From assembly GCF_011617465.1 (NCBI RefSeq), contig NZ_CP050153.1, positions 806,001 to 870,000 of the forward strand: a DNA stretch of 64,000 bases, read 5' to 3'. Of the stretch, positions 41,755-51,605 are shown in pieces (within the stretch, counting starts at the first letter, position 1; each line of letters starts with the position of its first letter). The translations under genes and the position numbers were made by a program. This DNA comes from Brevibacterium pigmentatum (GTDB lineage Bacteria; Actinomycetota; Actinomycetes; Actinomycetales; Brevibacteriaceae). Under the pieces are notes generated by a model, which was not told the DNA's origin, made no database searches, and saw nothing but the letters and a program-made list of their open reading frames with translations.

Positions 41755-43212
41755 ATGTCCGCAGCGACAACGGACCAGTCAACTGCCGAAGTGACAATCA
41801 ACGGGACCGTCCGCGAGTTCGACGGCCCACCCCATACGAATGCGCTGGACTTCCTGCGCGGTCAGGGTCTGACCGGAGCGAAGGAAGGCTGCGCCGAAGG
41901 CGAATGCGGGGCCTGCGCGATCATGGTCGCCCGCCCCGACGAATCCGGTGGAACCCGCTGGACCTCAGTGAACTCCTGCCTGCTGCCGGCGGCAGCCCTC
42001 GACGGGGGAGAGGTCGTGACCTCCGAAGGTCTGGCCGACGGAGACACCGTCCACCCCGTCCAGGAAGAGATGGCCGTGCGCGGCGGATCCCAATGCGGAT
42101 ACTGCACCCCCGGCTTCATCTCCTCGATGGCCGCCGAATACTACCGCCCCGACCGCTGCGAGGATGGCTTCGACCTCCACTCCCTGTCGGGCAATCTGTG
42201 CCGCTGCACCGGCTACCGTCCCATCCGCGATGCCGCGAATGCGCTGGGACAGCCCGCCGCAGACGATGCGCTGGCCGCTCGCCGTGAGCGTCCGGCCCCG
42301 TCGGCTCGAGCCACCGATTATCAGCGAGCCGACACCGCCACGGGGAAGATCGGACGCTACCGTCGTCCCGCCACCCTCGCCGAGGCGACCTCCATCCTCA
42401 GCCAGGATCCCGAGGCCACCGTCGTGGCCGGGGCCACCGACTGGGGCGTCGAGGTCAACATCAAGGGAGCACGGGCCAAGAATATCCTCGCCGTCGACCG
42501 GCTCGAGGAGATGCGCGGAATCCGCCGCACCGATTCGTTCGTCGAACTCGGCGCCTCCCACACCCTGTCCGAACTCGAACGTGAGCTCGCTGGAGACATT
42601 CCGCTGCTGGGCAAGCTGTTCCCGCAGTTCGCCTCCCGCCTCATCCGCAATGGGGCGACCATCGGCGGCAACCTCGGCACCGGTTCGCCCATCGGCGACA
42701 CCCCGCCGGCGCTGCTGGCCCTCGAAGCCGAACTCGTGCTCACCTCCGTGCGCGGGGCGCGAACCGTGGCACTGGCCGACTACTTCACCGGATACCGGCA
42801 GACGGTGCGAGAGCGCGACGAGCTCATCACCGCCATCCGCATCCCGCTGCCGCTGTCCCCGCTGACGTCGTTCCAGAAGATCGCCAAGCGCCGCTTCGAC
42901 GACATCTCCTCGGTGGCGATCGGCTACGCCGTCGACATTCAGGACGGATTGATCGCGAAGGCCCGGATCGGCCTCGGCGGAGTCGCGGCCACCCCGCTGC
43001 GCGCCACCGCCACCGAAGCCCTCCTCGAAGGTCGGCCTTGGACACTGGAGACCGTTCATGCGGCGGCCGAGACCCTCGCCGCCGAAGGCACCCCGATGGA
43101 CGACCACCGGGCGAGTGCGAAATACCGGACCGCGATGCTGCGGTCCTCCCTCGAACGCTTCTACGCCGAGCAGCTCGGCCACCCGGCCGTGACCAGCAAG
43201 GAGGTCAAGTGA
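41755..43212 (+). CDS. xdhA: Xanthine dehydrogenase small subunit (2Fe-2S and FAD)
   Basis: 485 residues combining two [2Fe-2S] domains and the FAD domain. First cluster ligands: GCAEGECGACAI and the Cys in VNSCLLP; second cluster: GSQCGYCTPGF and LCRCTGYRPI. The FAD-binding part (about 195-470) shows VVAGATDWGVEVNIKG, RNGATIGGNLGTGSPIGDTPPALLAL and the CO dehydrogenase flavoprotein C-terminal domain. Carries electrons from the molybdenum site in XdhB to NAD+. The stop overlaps the xdhB start by one base (TGATG). Operon with xdhB and xdhC; oxidation of hypoxanthine and xanthine to urate. Confidence 0.92.
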   Translation: MSAATTDQSTAEVTINGTVREFDGPPHTNALDFLRGQGLTGAKEGCAEGECGACAIMVARPDESGGTRWTSVNSCLLPAAALDGGEVVTSEGLADGDTVHPVQEEMAVRGGSQCGYCTPGFISSMAAEYYRPDRCEDGFDLHSLSGNLCRCTGYRPIRDAANALGQPAADDALAARRERPAPSARATDYQRADTATGKIGRYRRPATLAEATSILSQDPEATVVAGATDWGVEVNIKGARAKNILAVDRLEEMRGIRRTDSFVELGASHTLSELERELAGDIPLLGKLFPQFASRLIRNGATIGGNLGTGSPIGDTPPALLALEAELVLTSVRGARTVALADYFTGYRQTVRERDELITAIRIPLPLSPLTSFQKIAKRRFDDISSVAIGYAVDIQDGLIAKARIGLGGVAATPLRATATEALLEGRPWTLETVHAAAETLAAEGTPMDDHRASAKYRTAMLRSSLERFYAEQLGHPAVTSKEVK

Positions 43213-45590
43213 TGAGCCAGCTTTCCCAGCGCCCCGCCGACCCGGTCGTCGGCGAACGCCACCACCACGAAAGCGCCTTCGGTCACGTCACCGGATCCGC
43301 GCTCTACACCGATGACCTCATCGGACGTCTCACCGGGGTCCTCCACGCCTTCCCCGTGCAGTCGACGACCGCGCACGGCCGCCTCGGCGCCATCGATATC
43401 GAACCCGCCTATGCGGTGCCCGGAGTCGTCAAGGTCATCACGGCCGCCGATATCCCCGGCGTCAACGATCAGGGCGTCAAGCACGATGAGCCGATGCTGC
43501 CGGTCGACGAGATCATGTTCTTCGGCCAGCCCCTGGCCTGGGTGCTCGCCGAGGATCTCGAAGCCGCGAAGGAAGGCGCTGCGGCCGTCACCGCCGAGTT
43601 CGAGGAACTGCCGTCGCTGGTGACCGTGCGCGATGCCATCGCCGCGGACAGCTACCACGGCAAGCCCTTGTCGATCGACAAGGGCGAGGTCGACTCCGCG
43701 TTCGCCGATGCCGCTCATGTCTTCGAGGGCGAATTCGAGTTCGCCGGTCAGGAGCACTTCTACCTCGAGACGCAGGCCTGCCTGGCGCATGTGGACGAGA
43801 ACGAACAGGTCTTCATCCAGTCCTCGACCCAGCATCCCACCGAGACTCAGGACATCGTCTCCCATGTCCTCGGAGTGCCCGCCCACGAGGTGACCGTCCA
43901 GTGCCTGCGCATGGGCGGAGGCTTCGGCGGCAAGGAGATGCAGCCTCATGGCTACGCGGCCCTGGCAGCGCTCGGTGCGAAGCTCACGGGCCGGCCGGTG
44001 CGACTGCGCCTCGACCGCACCCGGGATATCACCATGACCGGCAAGCGGCATGGATTCCACTCGTCGTGGAAGATCGGATTCACCGAGGAGGGGAAGATCC
44101 TCGCCCTCGATGCGACGCTGACCGCGGACGGCGGGTGGAGCCTCGACCTGTCCGAACCCGTGCTCACCCGCGCCATGTGCCATATCGACAACGCCTACTG
44201 GGTGCCCAACATTCGGGTCACCGGCCGCATCGCCAAATGCAATAAGACCTCGCAGACTGCCTTCCGCGGATTCGGCGGCCCGCAGGGCATGCTCGTCATG
44301 GAAGACATCATCGGACGCGTCGCCCCCAAACTGGGACTGAGCGCCCGTGAGCTGCGCCGCCGGAACTTCTACGCGCAAGGTCAGGACACTCCCTACTATC
44401 AGCCGGTGCGACATCCCGAGCGGATCGGGGCGTGCTGGGACCAGCTCATCTCCCAATCCGATCTGGAGGCCCGCGAGGCTGAGATCGAAGCGTTCAACTT
44501 GAGCCACGAGCACATCAAACGAGGACTGTCGATCACTCCGGTGAAGTTCGGGATCTCGTTCAACCTCACCGCCTTCAACCAGGGCGGAGCGCTCGTGCTC
44601 GTGTACAAGGACGGATCCGTCCTCGTCACCCACGGCGGCACCGAAATGGGGCAGGGACTGCATCAGAAGATGCTGCAGGTCGCGGCCACCACCCTCGGCG
44701 TGCCCTTGTCGACGGTGCGTCTGGCGCCGACGCGCACGGACAAGGTGCCCAACACCTCGGCGACGGCCGCGAGCTCCGGCTCCGACCTCAACGGCGGAGC
44801 GGTGAAGAACGCCTGCGACCAGATCCTCGACCGGCTGCGGCAGGTCGCTGCGGGCATCCTCGGTGCACCCGCCCATGAGGTGGAGATCTCACGAGGAATC
44901 GTCTCTGCACTGTCCTCAACGAAGACGGTGACCTGGGAAGAGCTCATCAACACCGCGTACTTCCAGCGCATCCAACTCTCGGCCTCCGGTTTCTACCGCA
45001 CCGAGGGACTGCACTGGAACCTGTCCCAGATGCGCGGCGAACCGTTCAAGTACTTCGCCTACGGGGCCGCGGTGTCCGAAGTCGAAGTCAACCGATTCGA
45101 CGGCTCCTACACCCTGCGCCGCGTCGACATCGTCCACGACGTGGGAGACTCCCTGTCACCGCTGCTCGACCTCGGGCAGATCGAGGGCGGCTTCATCCAG
45201 GGCGCCGGCTGGCTGACCCTGGAGGATCTGCGCTGGGACGAATCGGACAAGCCGAGCCGCGGCCGACTGGCCACTCAGGCGGCGAGCACATACAAGATCC
45301 CGAGCTTCTCCGAAGTCCCCGAGATCTTCAATGTCTCCTTCCTCGACAAAGCACATGAAGACGGAGCCGTGTACGGGTCGAAGGCCGTGGGCGAACCCCC
45401 GCTCATGCTCGCCTTCTCCGTCCGCGAAGCCCTGCGCGAAGCCGTGGGTGCCTTCGCGAGCCCCGGCCACAGCGTCGAACTCGCGTCCCCGGCCACACCG
45501 GAAGCCGTGTTCTGGGCGATCGAAGAAGCCCGCGGGCAGGACTCGGGGGCGGCCGCCTCGGCGAGGGAAGGACAACGAGTTCCGTCATGA
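43212..45590 (+). CDS. xdhB: Xanthine dehydrogenase molybdopterin-binding subunit
   Basis: 792 residues of the aldehyde oxidase/xanthine dehydrogenase family. It carries the molybdenum cofactor and does the hydroxylation of hypoxanthine and xanthine. Motifs: VGERHHHESAFGHVTGSALYTDD at the start, CLRMGGGFGGKEMQ, FRGFGGPQGM, GGTEMGQGLHQKM and the active-site Glu in GEPPLMLAFSVREA. ATG at 43212 is used because it overlaps the xdhA stop and begins the family N-terminus; a longer frame upstream lies wholly inside xdhA. The 3' end overlaps xdhC by four bases. Confidence 0.93.
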   Translation: MSQLSQRPADPVVGERHHHESAFGHVTGSALYTDDLIGRLTGVLHAFPVQSTTAHGRLGAIDIEPAYAVPGVVKVITAADIPGVNDQGVKHDEPMLPVDEIMFFGQPLAWVLAEDLEAAKEGAAAVTAEFEELPSLVTVRDAIAADSYHGKPLSIDKGEVDSAFADAAHVFEGEFEFAGQEHFYLETQACLAHVDENEQVFIQSSTQHPTETQDIVSHVLGVPAHEVTVQCLRMGGGFGGKEMQPHGYAALAALGAKLTGRPVRLRLDRTRDITMTGKRHGFHSSWKIGFTEEGKILALDATLTADGGWSLDLSEPVLTRAMCHIDNAYWVPNIRVTGRIAKCNKTSQTAFRGFGGPQGMLVMEDIIGRVAPKLGLSARELRRRNFYAQGQDTPYYQPVRHPERIGACWDQLISQSDLEAREAEIEAFNLSHEHIKRGLSITPVKFGISFNLTAFNQGGALVLVYKDGSVLVTHGGTEMGQGLHQKMLQVAATTLGVPLSTVRLAPTRTDKVPNTSATAASSGSDLNGGAVKNACDQILDRLRQVAAGILGAPAHEVEISRGIVSALSSTKTVTWEELINTAYFQRIQLSASGFYRTEGLHWNLSQMRGEPFKYFAYGAAVSEVEVNRFDGSYTLRRVDIVHDVGDSLSPLLDLGQIEGGFIQGAGWLTLEDLRWDESDKPSRGRLATQAASTYKIPSFSEVPEIFNVSFLDKAHEDGAVYGSKAVGEPPLMLAFSVREALREAVGAFASPGHSVELASPATPEAVFWAIEEARGQDSGAAASAREGQRVPS

Positions 45591-46372
45591 CCTGGATGGA
45601 CACCGCAGCCGAGCTTCGCACAGCTCGGGTGCCGGCTGTCCTCGTCACTCTCGCCGCGGTGCGCGGGCATGCCCCACGCGAGGCGGGAGCGAAGATGATC
45701 GCCACCGCTGATGACCTGTTCGGGACCATCGGCGGGGGCAATCTCGAGATGACGGCCCTCACCCGTGCCCGGGAACTGCTCTCCGAGGGGCAGCAGGTCC
45801 CGGAGATGCTCACCCTGCGGCTCAACGACAAGGCTCCGGCCAAATACGGTCGCCAATGCTGCGGCGGAGAGGTCACTATGCTCTTCGAACCCCTGCCCGT
45901 GCCCGCCTCGGTGGCGATCTTCGGTATCGGCAACATCGGACTCGAACTCACCCGGATTCTCGCCCGCCACGATCTCGACCTGACCGTGTCCGATTCACGG
46001 CCGGAACAGCTCGAGGCTCTCGATGAGTTGGAGGAGCCGGTGGCGCGGATACGCCGCGAATTCGCTGTCGTCGGGGAAGAGGTGATCACGGAGCTGCCGG
46101 CCGGAGCGCACGTGGTCATTATGACGCATGACCATGCCGAGGACCTGCACCTGTGCTCCGCGGCGCTGACCCGCGGCGACCTCGGATCGGTCGGGCTCAT
46201 CGGCTCGAACGCGAAATGGCAGCGCTTCCGCAAGAACCTCGCCGACGAAGGCTTCGCGCCCGAGGTCATCGACACCATCCGCTGCCCGATCGGACTGCCC
46301 GATCTGCCTGGAAAAGCACCTGCGACGATCGCCGTGAGCGTCGCCGCGGACCTGCTCGGCCGCATGGCCTGA
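45587..46372 (+). CDS. xdhC: Xanthine dehydrogenase accessory protein XdhC
   Basis: 261 residues. Binds molybdenum cofactor, helps its sulfuration and inserts it into XdhB. The N-terminal domain has VTLAAVRGHAPREAGAKM, TIGGGNLE and GRQCCGGEV with the Cys pair of the family; a Rossmann-like C-terminal domain starts at FGIGNIGLEL (about residue 108) and ends with GSNAKWQRFRKNL and CPIGLPDLPGKAPATIAVSVAADLL. ATGA overlap with xdhB; guaD starts 43 bases later. Confidence 0.92.
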   Translation: MTWMDTAAELRTARVPAVLVTLAAVRGHAPREAGAKMIATADDLFGTIGGGNLEMTALTRARELLSEGQQVPEMLTLRLNDKAPAKYGRQCCGGEVTMLFEPLPVPASVAIFGIGNIGLELTRILARHDLDLTVSDSRPEQLEALDELEEPVARIRREFAVVGEEVITELPAGAHVVIMTHDHAEDLHLCSAALTRGDLGSVGLIGSNAKWQRFRKNLADEGFAPEVIDTIRCPIGLPDLPGKAPATIAVSVAADLLGRMA

Positions 46373-46415
46373 ACCCTTTCTGCTGACTGACATCACTGAC
46401 TCTAGGAGAACCACT

Positions 46416-47693
46416 GTGGTCATCTATCGTGCCCGCGTCTTCGATACGCCGGACAACCCATTCACCGGGGGCCGGCTGCGCTCGGCCTCCGATGTCGCCC
46501 TCGTCGTCGACGACGGGCTCATCACCTCCCGCACCACCTTCGACGCTGCCCGCACCGCGCATCCCGAGGCGGAAGTCGTCGACCTCCGCGACGGCGTGCT
46601 CATCCCCGGACTCGTCGACACTCACGTCCACCTGCCGCAGGTGCGGGCCATCGGCCACCTCGGGCGGCCGCTGCTCGATTGGCTCGACCAATGCGCACTG
46701 CCCGAAGAAGCGAAGCTCGGGGACCCCGCCTACGCGAAAGCGGTGGCCGGCGAATTCCTCACGGGACTGATCTCGGCGGGGACCACCTCGGCGATGGTCT
46801 TCGGTTCGCACTTCGCCTCAGCCATGGACATCTTCTTCTCCGCAGCTTCAGAGTCGGGGCTGCGGATCACCTCCGGCCTGGTCACGGGCGACCGGAACCT
46901 GCCCGAGGCGCTGCTCACCGACGTGGAGCGCTCGACCGAGGAGAGCCAGGCGCTCATCGACCGATGGCACGGGAAGGGACGGCTGCGCTACGCGGTGACT
47001 CCGCGGTTCTCGTTCTCAGCAGGGCCGGAGCTGCTGGCCGCCGGCGGCCGCCTCGTCGAGGAGAATCCGGGTATCTGGGTGACCTCGCACCTGAACGAAA
47101 ATGTCGATGAGATCTCCGGGGTCGCGCAGATCCACCCCGAGGCTCTCGACTACCTCGACACCTATGACCGGGCGGGGCTCGTGGGGCGGCGCACGGTGCT
47201 CGCGCACAATGTCCACCCGCAGGATCGGGAGCTCGAGCGCATGGCTGAGGCCGGGGCCGTGGCCGCGCACTGTCCGACCTCGAACTCGGCCCTGGCCAGC
47301 GGTTTCTTCCCGCTGCGCCGGCATATCGAGGCCGGTGTCCGAGTGGCCTTGGGCACCGATGTCGGGGCGGGTACGGGTTTCAACCTGCTCAAGGAGGGCG
47401 TGCAGTCGTACTTCATGCAGCAGCTCGATCCGGCTGGGGGAGTGGCTTTGAACTCCGCGCATCTGCTGCACCTGGCGACCGAGGCCGGGGCCGAAGCGCT
47501 CGAGCTCGATGAGGTCGGCGTGCTGAGCGAGGGCAAGCGCTTCGACGCCGTGCTCATCCGCCCGGCCGAGGGCCAGCCCTTGGACGTCGGCATCCGCCAC
47601 GCCGCCGACGACGGAGCTGCCCTCGCAAAGATCTTCGCCATGGGCACCCCGGCCGACATCGCAGCAGTCTGGGTAGACGGCACCCCTCTCTGA
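46416..47693 (+). CDS. guaD: Guanine deaminase
   Basis: 425-residue amidohydrolase that turns guanine into xanthine, supplying XdhAB. Zinc-site motifs: PGLVDTHVHLPQ, SHLNEN, AHNVHPQD and LGTDVGAGTGFNLL, in the guanine deaminase rather than cytosine or atrazine deaminase arrangement. GTG start preceded by AGGAGAA. It is the last gene of the xdh operon; a perfect 56-bp palindromic repeat begins nine bases after the stop and probably ends transcription. Confidence 0.92.
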   Translation: MVIYRARVFDTPDNPFTGGRLRSASDVALVVDDGLITSRTTFDAARTAHPEAEVVDLRDGVLIPGLVDTHVHLPQVRAIGHLGRPLLDWLDQCALPEEAKLGDPAYAKAVAGEFLTGLISAGTTSAMVFGSHFASAMDIFFSAASESGLRITSGLVTGDRNLPEALLTDVERSTEESQALIDRWHGKGRLRYAVTPRFSFSAGPELLAAGGRLVEENPGIWVTSHLNENVDEISGVAQIHPEALDYLDTYDRAGLVGRRTVLAHNVHPQDRELERMAEAGAVAAHCPTSNSALASGFFPLRRHIEAGVRVALGTDVGAGTGFNLLKEGVQSYFMQQLDPAGGVALNSAHLLHLATEAGAEALELDEVGVLSEGKRFDAVLIRPAEGQPLDVGIRHAADDGAALAKIFAMGTPADIAAVWVDGTPL

Positions 47694-47702
47694 CCCCAAT
47701 TG

Positions 47703-47758
47703 CTACCTGACGGCGGCCCAGCAACCTCGCGCGAGGTTGCTGGGCCGCCGTCAGGTAG
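47703..47758 (+). repeat. 56-bp palindromic repeat, copy 2
   Basis: Base-for-base identical to the perfect palindrome at 10629. Flanks on the plus strand are AATTG before and TTCTGGG after, so it has the same orientation relative to the upstream gene (guaD) as copy 1 has to putA. Confidence 0.9.
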
Positions 47759-47775
47759 TTCTGGGACGAAAGGTC

Positions 47776-47805
47776 TTGACGGGGACTCCGCGGGCTGTCT
47801 ATGCT
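47776..47805 (+). promoter_or_regulatory. Promoter of the hyi-glxR-gcl operon
   Basis: TTGACG, 18-base spacer, TATGCT, the best consensus match in the window. Start site predicted near 47812, six bases before the IclR-like box, so a bound repressor would block initiation or early elongation. Confidence 0.7.
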
Positions 47806-47817
47806 GATTTCACGGAA

Positions 47818-47843
47818 TGGAAACAAACTTCCATAATACGGAA
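47818..47843 (+). promoter_or_regulatory. Composite IclR-type operator upstream of hyi
   Basis: TGGAA-N6-TTCCA followed after five bases by CGGAA, three half-sites in all. Matches the IclR consensus TGGAAATNATTTCCA in its arms. The glxK/uraD gap carries the same three-half-site layout. Confidence 0.6.
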
Positions 47844-47870
47844 AACAGAGGCAACTCAAAGGAGAGCTCC

Positions 47871-48695
47871 ATGTCCCCGAACTTCACCTCACCCGGCAGC
47901 TACGTCCTCAACTGCTCCACCCTGCTCGCCGAGCTGCCCGTTCTCGAGCGGGCTCAGGCCGCGAAGGATGCGGGTTTCGACGAGGTCGAATTCTGGTGGC
48001 CCTTCGACGGGAACCCGACCCCATCCTCGGCGGAGGTCGATGAGTTCATCGCTTCCCTCGAATCCGCAGGGGTCGCCCTCAAAGGTCTGAACTTCTGGGC
48101 CGGGAACATGGCCGCGGGCGATCGCGGAATGGTCTCGATCATCGGAGCCGAAGAGGACTTCGCGGCCAACGTCGCCATCGTCGTCGAGATCGGCCGACGC
48201 ACCGGCTGCCGCGCCTTCAACGCGCTCTACGGACTGCGCACCGACGGCCAGGACCCGGGCGGACAGGACGCCACTGCCGCCGCCAACCTGGCGCTGGCCG
48301 CCGGCGAGGTCGCCGAGATCGGCGGAACCGTCCTCGTCGAGCCCGTCTCCGGTGCCGAGGGCTACCCGCTCAAGCGATACGCCGACGCCGCCGAGGTGGT
48401 CGCAAAGGTCCGTGCCGACGGACCCCAGAACATCGCCGTTCTCGCCGACTTCTACCACATGCACGTCAATGGCGATGACGTCGCGACCGTCATCGAGGCC
48501 GAAGCCGCGAACTTCGGCCACATCCAGATCGCCGACGCCGACGGTCGCGGGGCACCGGGAACCGGATCGCTGCCGCTGCACGATTGGATCGACCGCGCTT
48601 ACACTCTCGGCTACACCGGATCCGTGGCCCTGGAATACAAACAGGACCGCGCGACCGCCTTCGACTGGCTCGACCGCGCCGCCCAGACCGCCTGA
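47871..48695 (+). CDS. hyi: Hydroxypyruvate isomerase
   Basis: 274-residue xylose-isomerase-like TIM barrel that interconverts hydroxypyruvate and tartronate semialdehyde in glyoxylate use. Motifs: AAKDAGFDEVEFWWPFDGNP, VLVEPVSGAEGYPL with a metal Glu, ADFYHMHVNGDD with Asp and His ligands, GHIQIADADGRGAPGTG and GSVALEYKQ with the last Glu. ATG at 47871 follows AAAGGAGAG. First gene of an operon with glxR and gcl; an IclR-type box stands between promoter and gene. Confidence 0.9.
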   Translation: MSPNFTSPGSYVLNCSTLLAELPVLERAQAAKDAGFDEVEFWWPFDGNPTPSSAEVDEFIASLESAGVALKGLNFWAGNMAAGDRGMVSIIGAEEDFAANVAIVVEIGRRTGCRAFNALYGLRTDGQDPGGQDATAAANLALAAGEVAEIGGTVLVEPVSGAEGYPLKRYADAAEVVAKVRADGPQNIAVLADFYHMHVNGDDVATVIEAEAANFGHIQIADADGRGAPGTGSLPLHDWIDRAYTLGYTGSVALEYKQDRATAFDWLDRAAQTA

Positions 48696-48730
48696 ACCTC
48701 ACCACCGACGACTCGAAGGAAAACCCCACC

Positions 48731-49618
48731 ATGTCCAAGACCATCGCTTTCATCGGACTCGGAATCATGGGCCTGCCCATGGCCAAGAACCTCGTCGCGT
48801 GCGGATTCGACGTCCGCGGCTTCAACCGCACCCCGTCCAAGGCCCAAACGCTCGCCGAGGCGGGTGGCAGTGCAGCCGGCACCATCGCCGAGGCGGTGGC
48901 CGGGGCCGACGTCATCATCACCATGGTTCCCGACTCACCCGACGTCGAAGCCGTGCTCACCGGCGACGACGGAATCCTCGCGCACGCGTCTGCCGGGGCC
49001 ACCTGGATCGACTTCTCCACCATCCGCCCCGATGTCGCGAAGGACCTGGCCTTCCGGGCCGAAGAGGCCGGTCTCAAACCTCTCGACGCTCCCGTCTCCG
49101 GCGGCGAGCCCGGAGCCATCGACGGAGTCCTGTCGATCATGGTCGGCGGCGACCTAGCCGACTTCGATGCCGCGGCCGATGTCTTCGACGCCGTCGGCAG
49201 GACCATCGTCCTCGTCGGCCCCTCGGGAGCCGGCCAGACCGTCAAGGCCGCGAACCAGCTCATGGTCGCCGGCAATATCGGACTGCTGGCCGAAGCCGTC
49301 GTCTTCCTCGAGGCCTACGGAGTCGAAACTGGTGCGGCACTGCAGGTCCTCGGCGGCGGACTCGCCGGATCCAAGGTGCTCGACCAGAAGGGACAGAAGA
49401 TGCTCGAGCGCTCCTTCGACCCCGGATTCCGACTCGAACTCCACCACAAGGACATGGGCATCGTCACCGCCGCCGCCCGCGAAGCAGGAGTCGCCATCCC
49501 GCTCGGCGCCACGGTCGCCCAGCTCGTCGCCGCAACGGTGCAGCAGGGCAACGGTGGACTCGACCATTCGGGTCTCTTCACCGTCATCGACGCCCTCTCG
49601 GGCAAGAACGAGAACTGA
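48731..49618 (+). CDS. glxR: 2-hydroxy-3-oxopropionate (tartronate semialdehyde) reductase
   Basis: 295 residues of the beta-hydroxyacid dehydrogenase family. Reduces tartronate semialdehyde to D-glycerate with NAD(P)H. IGLGIMGLPMAKNL is the Rossmann start, DAPVSGGEPGAIDG the substrate loop, GQTVKAANQLMVAGN carries the catalytic Lys, and DPGFRLELHHKDMGI is the C-terminal family motif. 35 bases after hyi, ATG at 48731. Assignment over 3-hydroxyisobutyrate dehydrogenase rests on the hyi/gcl context. Confidence 0.9.
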   Translation: MSKTIAFIGLGIMGLPMAKNLVACGFDVRGFNRTPSKAQTLAEAGGSAAGTIAEAVAGADVIITMVPDSPDVEAVLTGDDGILAHASAGATWIDFSTIRPDVAKDLAFRAEEAGLKPLDAPVSGGEPGAIDGVLSIMVGGDLADFDAAADVFDAVGRTIVLVGPSGAGQTVKAANQLMVAGNIGLLAEAVVFLEAYGVETGAALQVLGGGLAGSKVLDQKGQKMLERSFDPGFRLELHHKDMGIVTAAAREAGVAIPLGATVAQLVAATVQQGNGGLDHSGLFTVIDALSGKNEN

Positions 49619-49655
49619 GGCACCGCCTCGGCGAGGCGATCCCACCATGAACCGA

Positions 49656-49679
49656 GCCGGCGACAGCGTCGTCGCCGGC
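49656..49679 (+). promoter_or_regulatory. Intra-operon hairpin between glxR and gcl
   Basis: GCCGGCGAC-N6-GTCGCCGGC, nine perfect pairs, 20 bases before the gcl start; preceded by a smaller CGCCTCG-G-CGAGGCG hairpin. Could tune gcl expression, or mark a partial terminator. Confidence 0.5.
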
Positions 49680-49699
49680 TCTAGAGCAAAGGACGAACA

Positions 49700-51493
49700 A
49701 TGACACGCATGCGCGCAGTCGACGCCGTTGTGCTCATCCTCGAAAAGGAAGGCGCCACCGAAACTTTCGGGCTGCCGGGAGCGGCGATCAACCCGCTGTA
49801 TTCGGCGATGAAGGCCCACGGCGGAATCCGCCACACCCTGGCCCGCCACGTCGAGGGGGCCTCGCATATGGCCGACGGGTACACCCGCTCGGCACCGGGC
49901 AATATCGGAGTCTGCCTGGGCACTTCGGGGCCGGCCGGCACCGATATGATCACCGGCCTCTACGCCGCGGCCGCCGACTCCCAGCCGATCCTATGCATCA
50001 CCGGCCAAGCCCCCGTCGCCGTGCTCGACAAGGAGGACTTCCAGGCCGTCGATATCGCCTCGATCGCGGCACCCGTGACGAAGATGGCAAAGACGGTGCT
50101 CGAAGCCGGACAGGTGCCCGGCGTCTTCCAGACCGCGTTCCAACTCATGCGCTCGGCCCGACCTGGACCTGTGCTCATCGACCTGCCCATCGACGTGCAG
50201 CAGACCGAGATCGAATTCGACATCGACGCCTACGAACCGCTGACCCCGGCAAAGCCCGCGGCCACCTCGGGGCAGGCGGAGAAGATCCTCGACCTCATCG
50301 CCGAGGCGGAGCACCCGATCATCATCGCAGGCGGGGGAGTCATCAATGCCGATGCCGCCGACCGCCTCGTCGAATTCGCCGAACTCACGTCCATTCCGGT
50401 CTCACCGACCCTCATGGGCTGGGGTGCGATCCCGGACGACCACCCGTTGGCCGCGGGCATGGTCGGCATCCAGACGCATGTGCGCTACGGCAACGCGACC
50501 TTCCTCGAATCCGACCTCGTCATCGGCATCGGCAACCGCTGGGCCAACCGCCACACCGGTGACCTCGACGTGTACCGCAAGGGTCGGAAATTCGTCCACA
50601 TCGACATCGAACCCACCCAGATCGGACGCGTCTTCGCCCCCGACTTCGGTGTCGCCTCGGACGCGGGAGCCGCCCTCGACGCACTGCTGGCTGCCGCACG
50701 CTCTCGGTCGGACGGGCCGCCGGATTTCACCGGTTGGGCCCGCGAATGCACGGCACGGAAGTCGACCGAGCACCGGAAGACGAACTTCACCGAGGTGCCG
50801 ATCAAACCCCAGCGTGTCTACCAGGAGATGAACCAGGCCTTCGGCCGCGACGTCACCTACGTCTCGACGATCGGGCTCAGTCAGATCGCCGGCGCCCAGA
50901 TGCTCCACGTCTACCGGCCCCGGCACTGGATCAACGCGGGACAGGCCGGACCCCTGGGCTGGACCGGACCGGCCGCGCTCGGTGTGGCCAAGGGCAAGCC
51001 CGGCGAGACCGTGGTGGCGCTGTCCGGCGACTACGACTTCCAGTTCATGCTCGAAGAGCTCGCCGTCGGTGCGCAGCACCAGATCCCCTATGTCCACGTC
51101 GTCGTCAACAACTCCTACCTCGGTCTCATCCGCCAGTCCCAGCGCGGATTCGAGATGGACTATGAGGTCTCGCTGGCCTTCGAGAACATCAACACCGCCG
51201 GTTCCGCATCGTCCGGTTACGGAGTCGACCATGTGGCCGTCGCCCAGGGGCTCGGGTGCAAGGCGCTGCGGGTCGAGGACCCCGAACTCATCGGCGAGGG
51301 CCTGCGGGTGGCCAAAGAGCTCATGGACGAACACCAGGTGCCCGTGGTCGTCGAGGTCATCCTCGAACGCGTCACGAACATCTCGATGGGTGCAGCCCTC
51401 GACCAGATCAACGAATTCGAGACGCTCGCCCAGACTCCGGCCGACGCTCCGACGGCGCTGAGCCCGATGGGCGAACTGGCCGCAGCGAAATAG
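49700..51493 (+). CDS. gcl: Glyoxylate carboligase
   Basis: 597-residue thiamine diphosphate enzyme that joins two glyoxylates to tartronate semialdehyde with loss of CO2. Val51 ([11 protein letters not shown]) stands where almost all ThDP enzymes have the activating Glu, the known peculiarity of Gcl, which makes the call specific. FAD- and ThDP-binding regions are intact: [26 protein letters not shown] and [12 protein letters not shown]. Belongs to the hyi-glxR-gcl operon, following glxR by 81 bases with a hairpin in the gap. Confidence 0.95.
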   Translation: MTRMRAVDAVVLILEKEGATETFGLPGAAINPLYSAMKAHGGIRHTLARHVEGASHMADGYTRSAPGNIGVCLGTSGPAGTDMITGLYAAAADSQPILCITGQAPVAVLDKEDFQAVDIASIAAPVTKMAKTVLEAGQVPGVFQTAFQLMRSARPGPVLIDLPIDVQQTEIEFDIDAYEPLTPAKPAATSGQAEKILDLIAEAEHPIIIAGGGVINADAADRLVEFAELTSIPVSPTLMGWGAIPDDHPLAAGMVGIQTHVRYGNATFLESDLVIGIGNRWANRHTGDLDVYRKGRKFVHIDIEPTQIGRVFAPDFGVASDAGAALDALLAAARSRSDGPPDFTGWARECTARKSTEHRKTNFTEVPIKPQRVYQEMNQAFGRDVTYVSTIGLSQIAGAQMLHVYRPRHWINAGQAGPLGWTGPAALGVAKGKPGETVVALSGDYDFQFMLEELAVGAQHQIPYVHVVVNNSYLGLIRQSQRGFEMDYEVSLAFENINTAGSASSGYGVDHVAVAQGLGCKALRVEDPELIGEGLRVAKELMDEHQVPVVVEVILERVTNISMGAALDQINEFETLAQTPADAPTALSPMGELAAAK

Positions 51494-51497
51494 GCAG

Positions 51498-51523
51498 GGT
51501 CCAACCCGCCGGCGGGCTGGGCC
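51498..51523 (+). terminator. Hairpin after gcl
   Basis: Thirteen-position stem GGTCCAACCCGCC / GGCGGGCTGGGCC with one mismatch and one G-T pair, immediately after the gcl stop. No T tract. Confidence 0.5.
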
Positions 51524-51550
51524 GAACCGCCCGAGCCGAGTAGGCTAGAA

Positions 51551-51560
51551 CGGTATACCG
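51551..51560. promoter_or_regulatory. Palindrome CGGTATACCG upstream of allB
   Basis: Perfect ten-base palindrome 46 bases before the allB start, next to TAGGCT (51541), a possible -10 box. It does not clearly match the IclR-type boxes. Confidence 0.35.
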
Positions 51561-51605
51561 AAACTTCATTCACCGGCCCTCCGGGGCGGGCGACCGAGGA
51601 GGAAC

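Noticed and set aside
43038..43211. Upstream extension of xdhB into xdhA
   Set aside because: The extension lies wholly within the xdhA coding region in another frame and the xdhB family N-terminus begins at the ATG that overlaps the xdhA stop.
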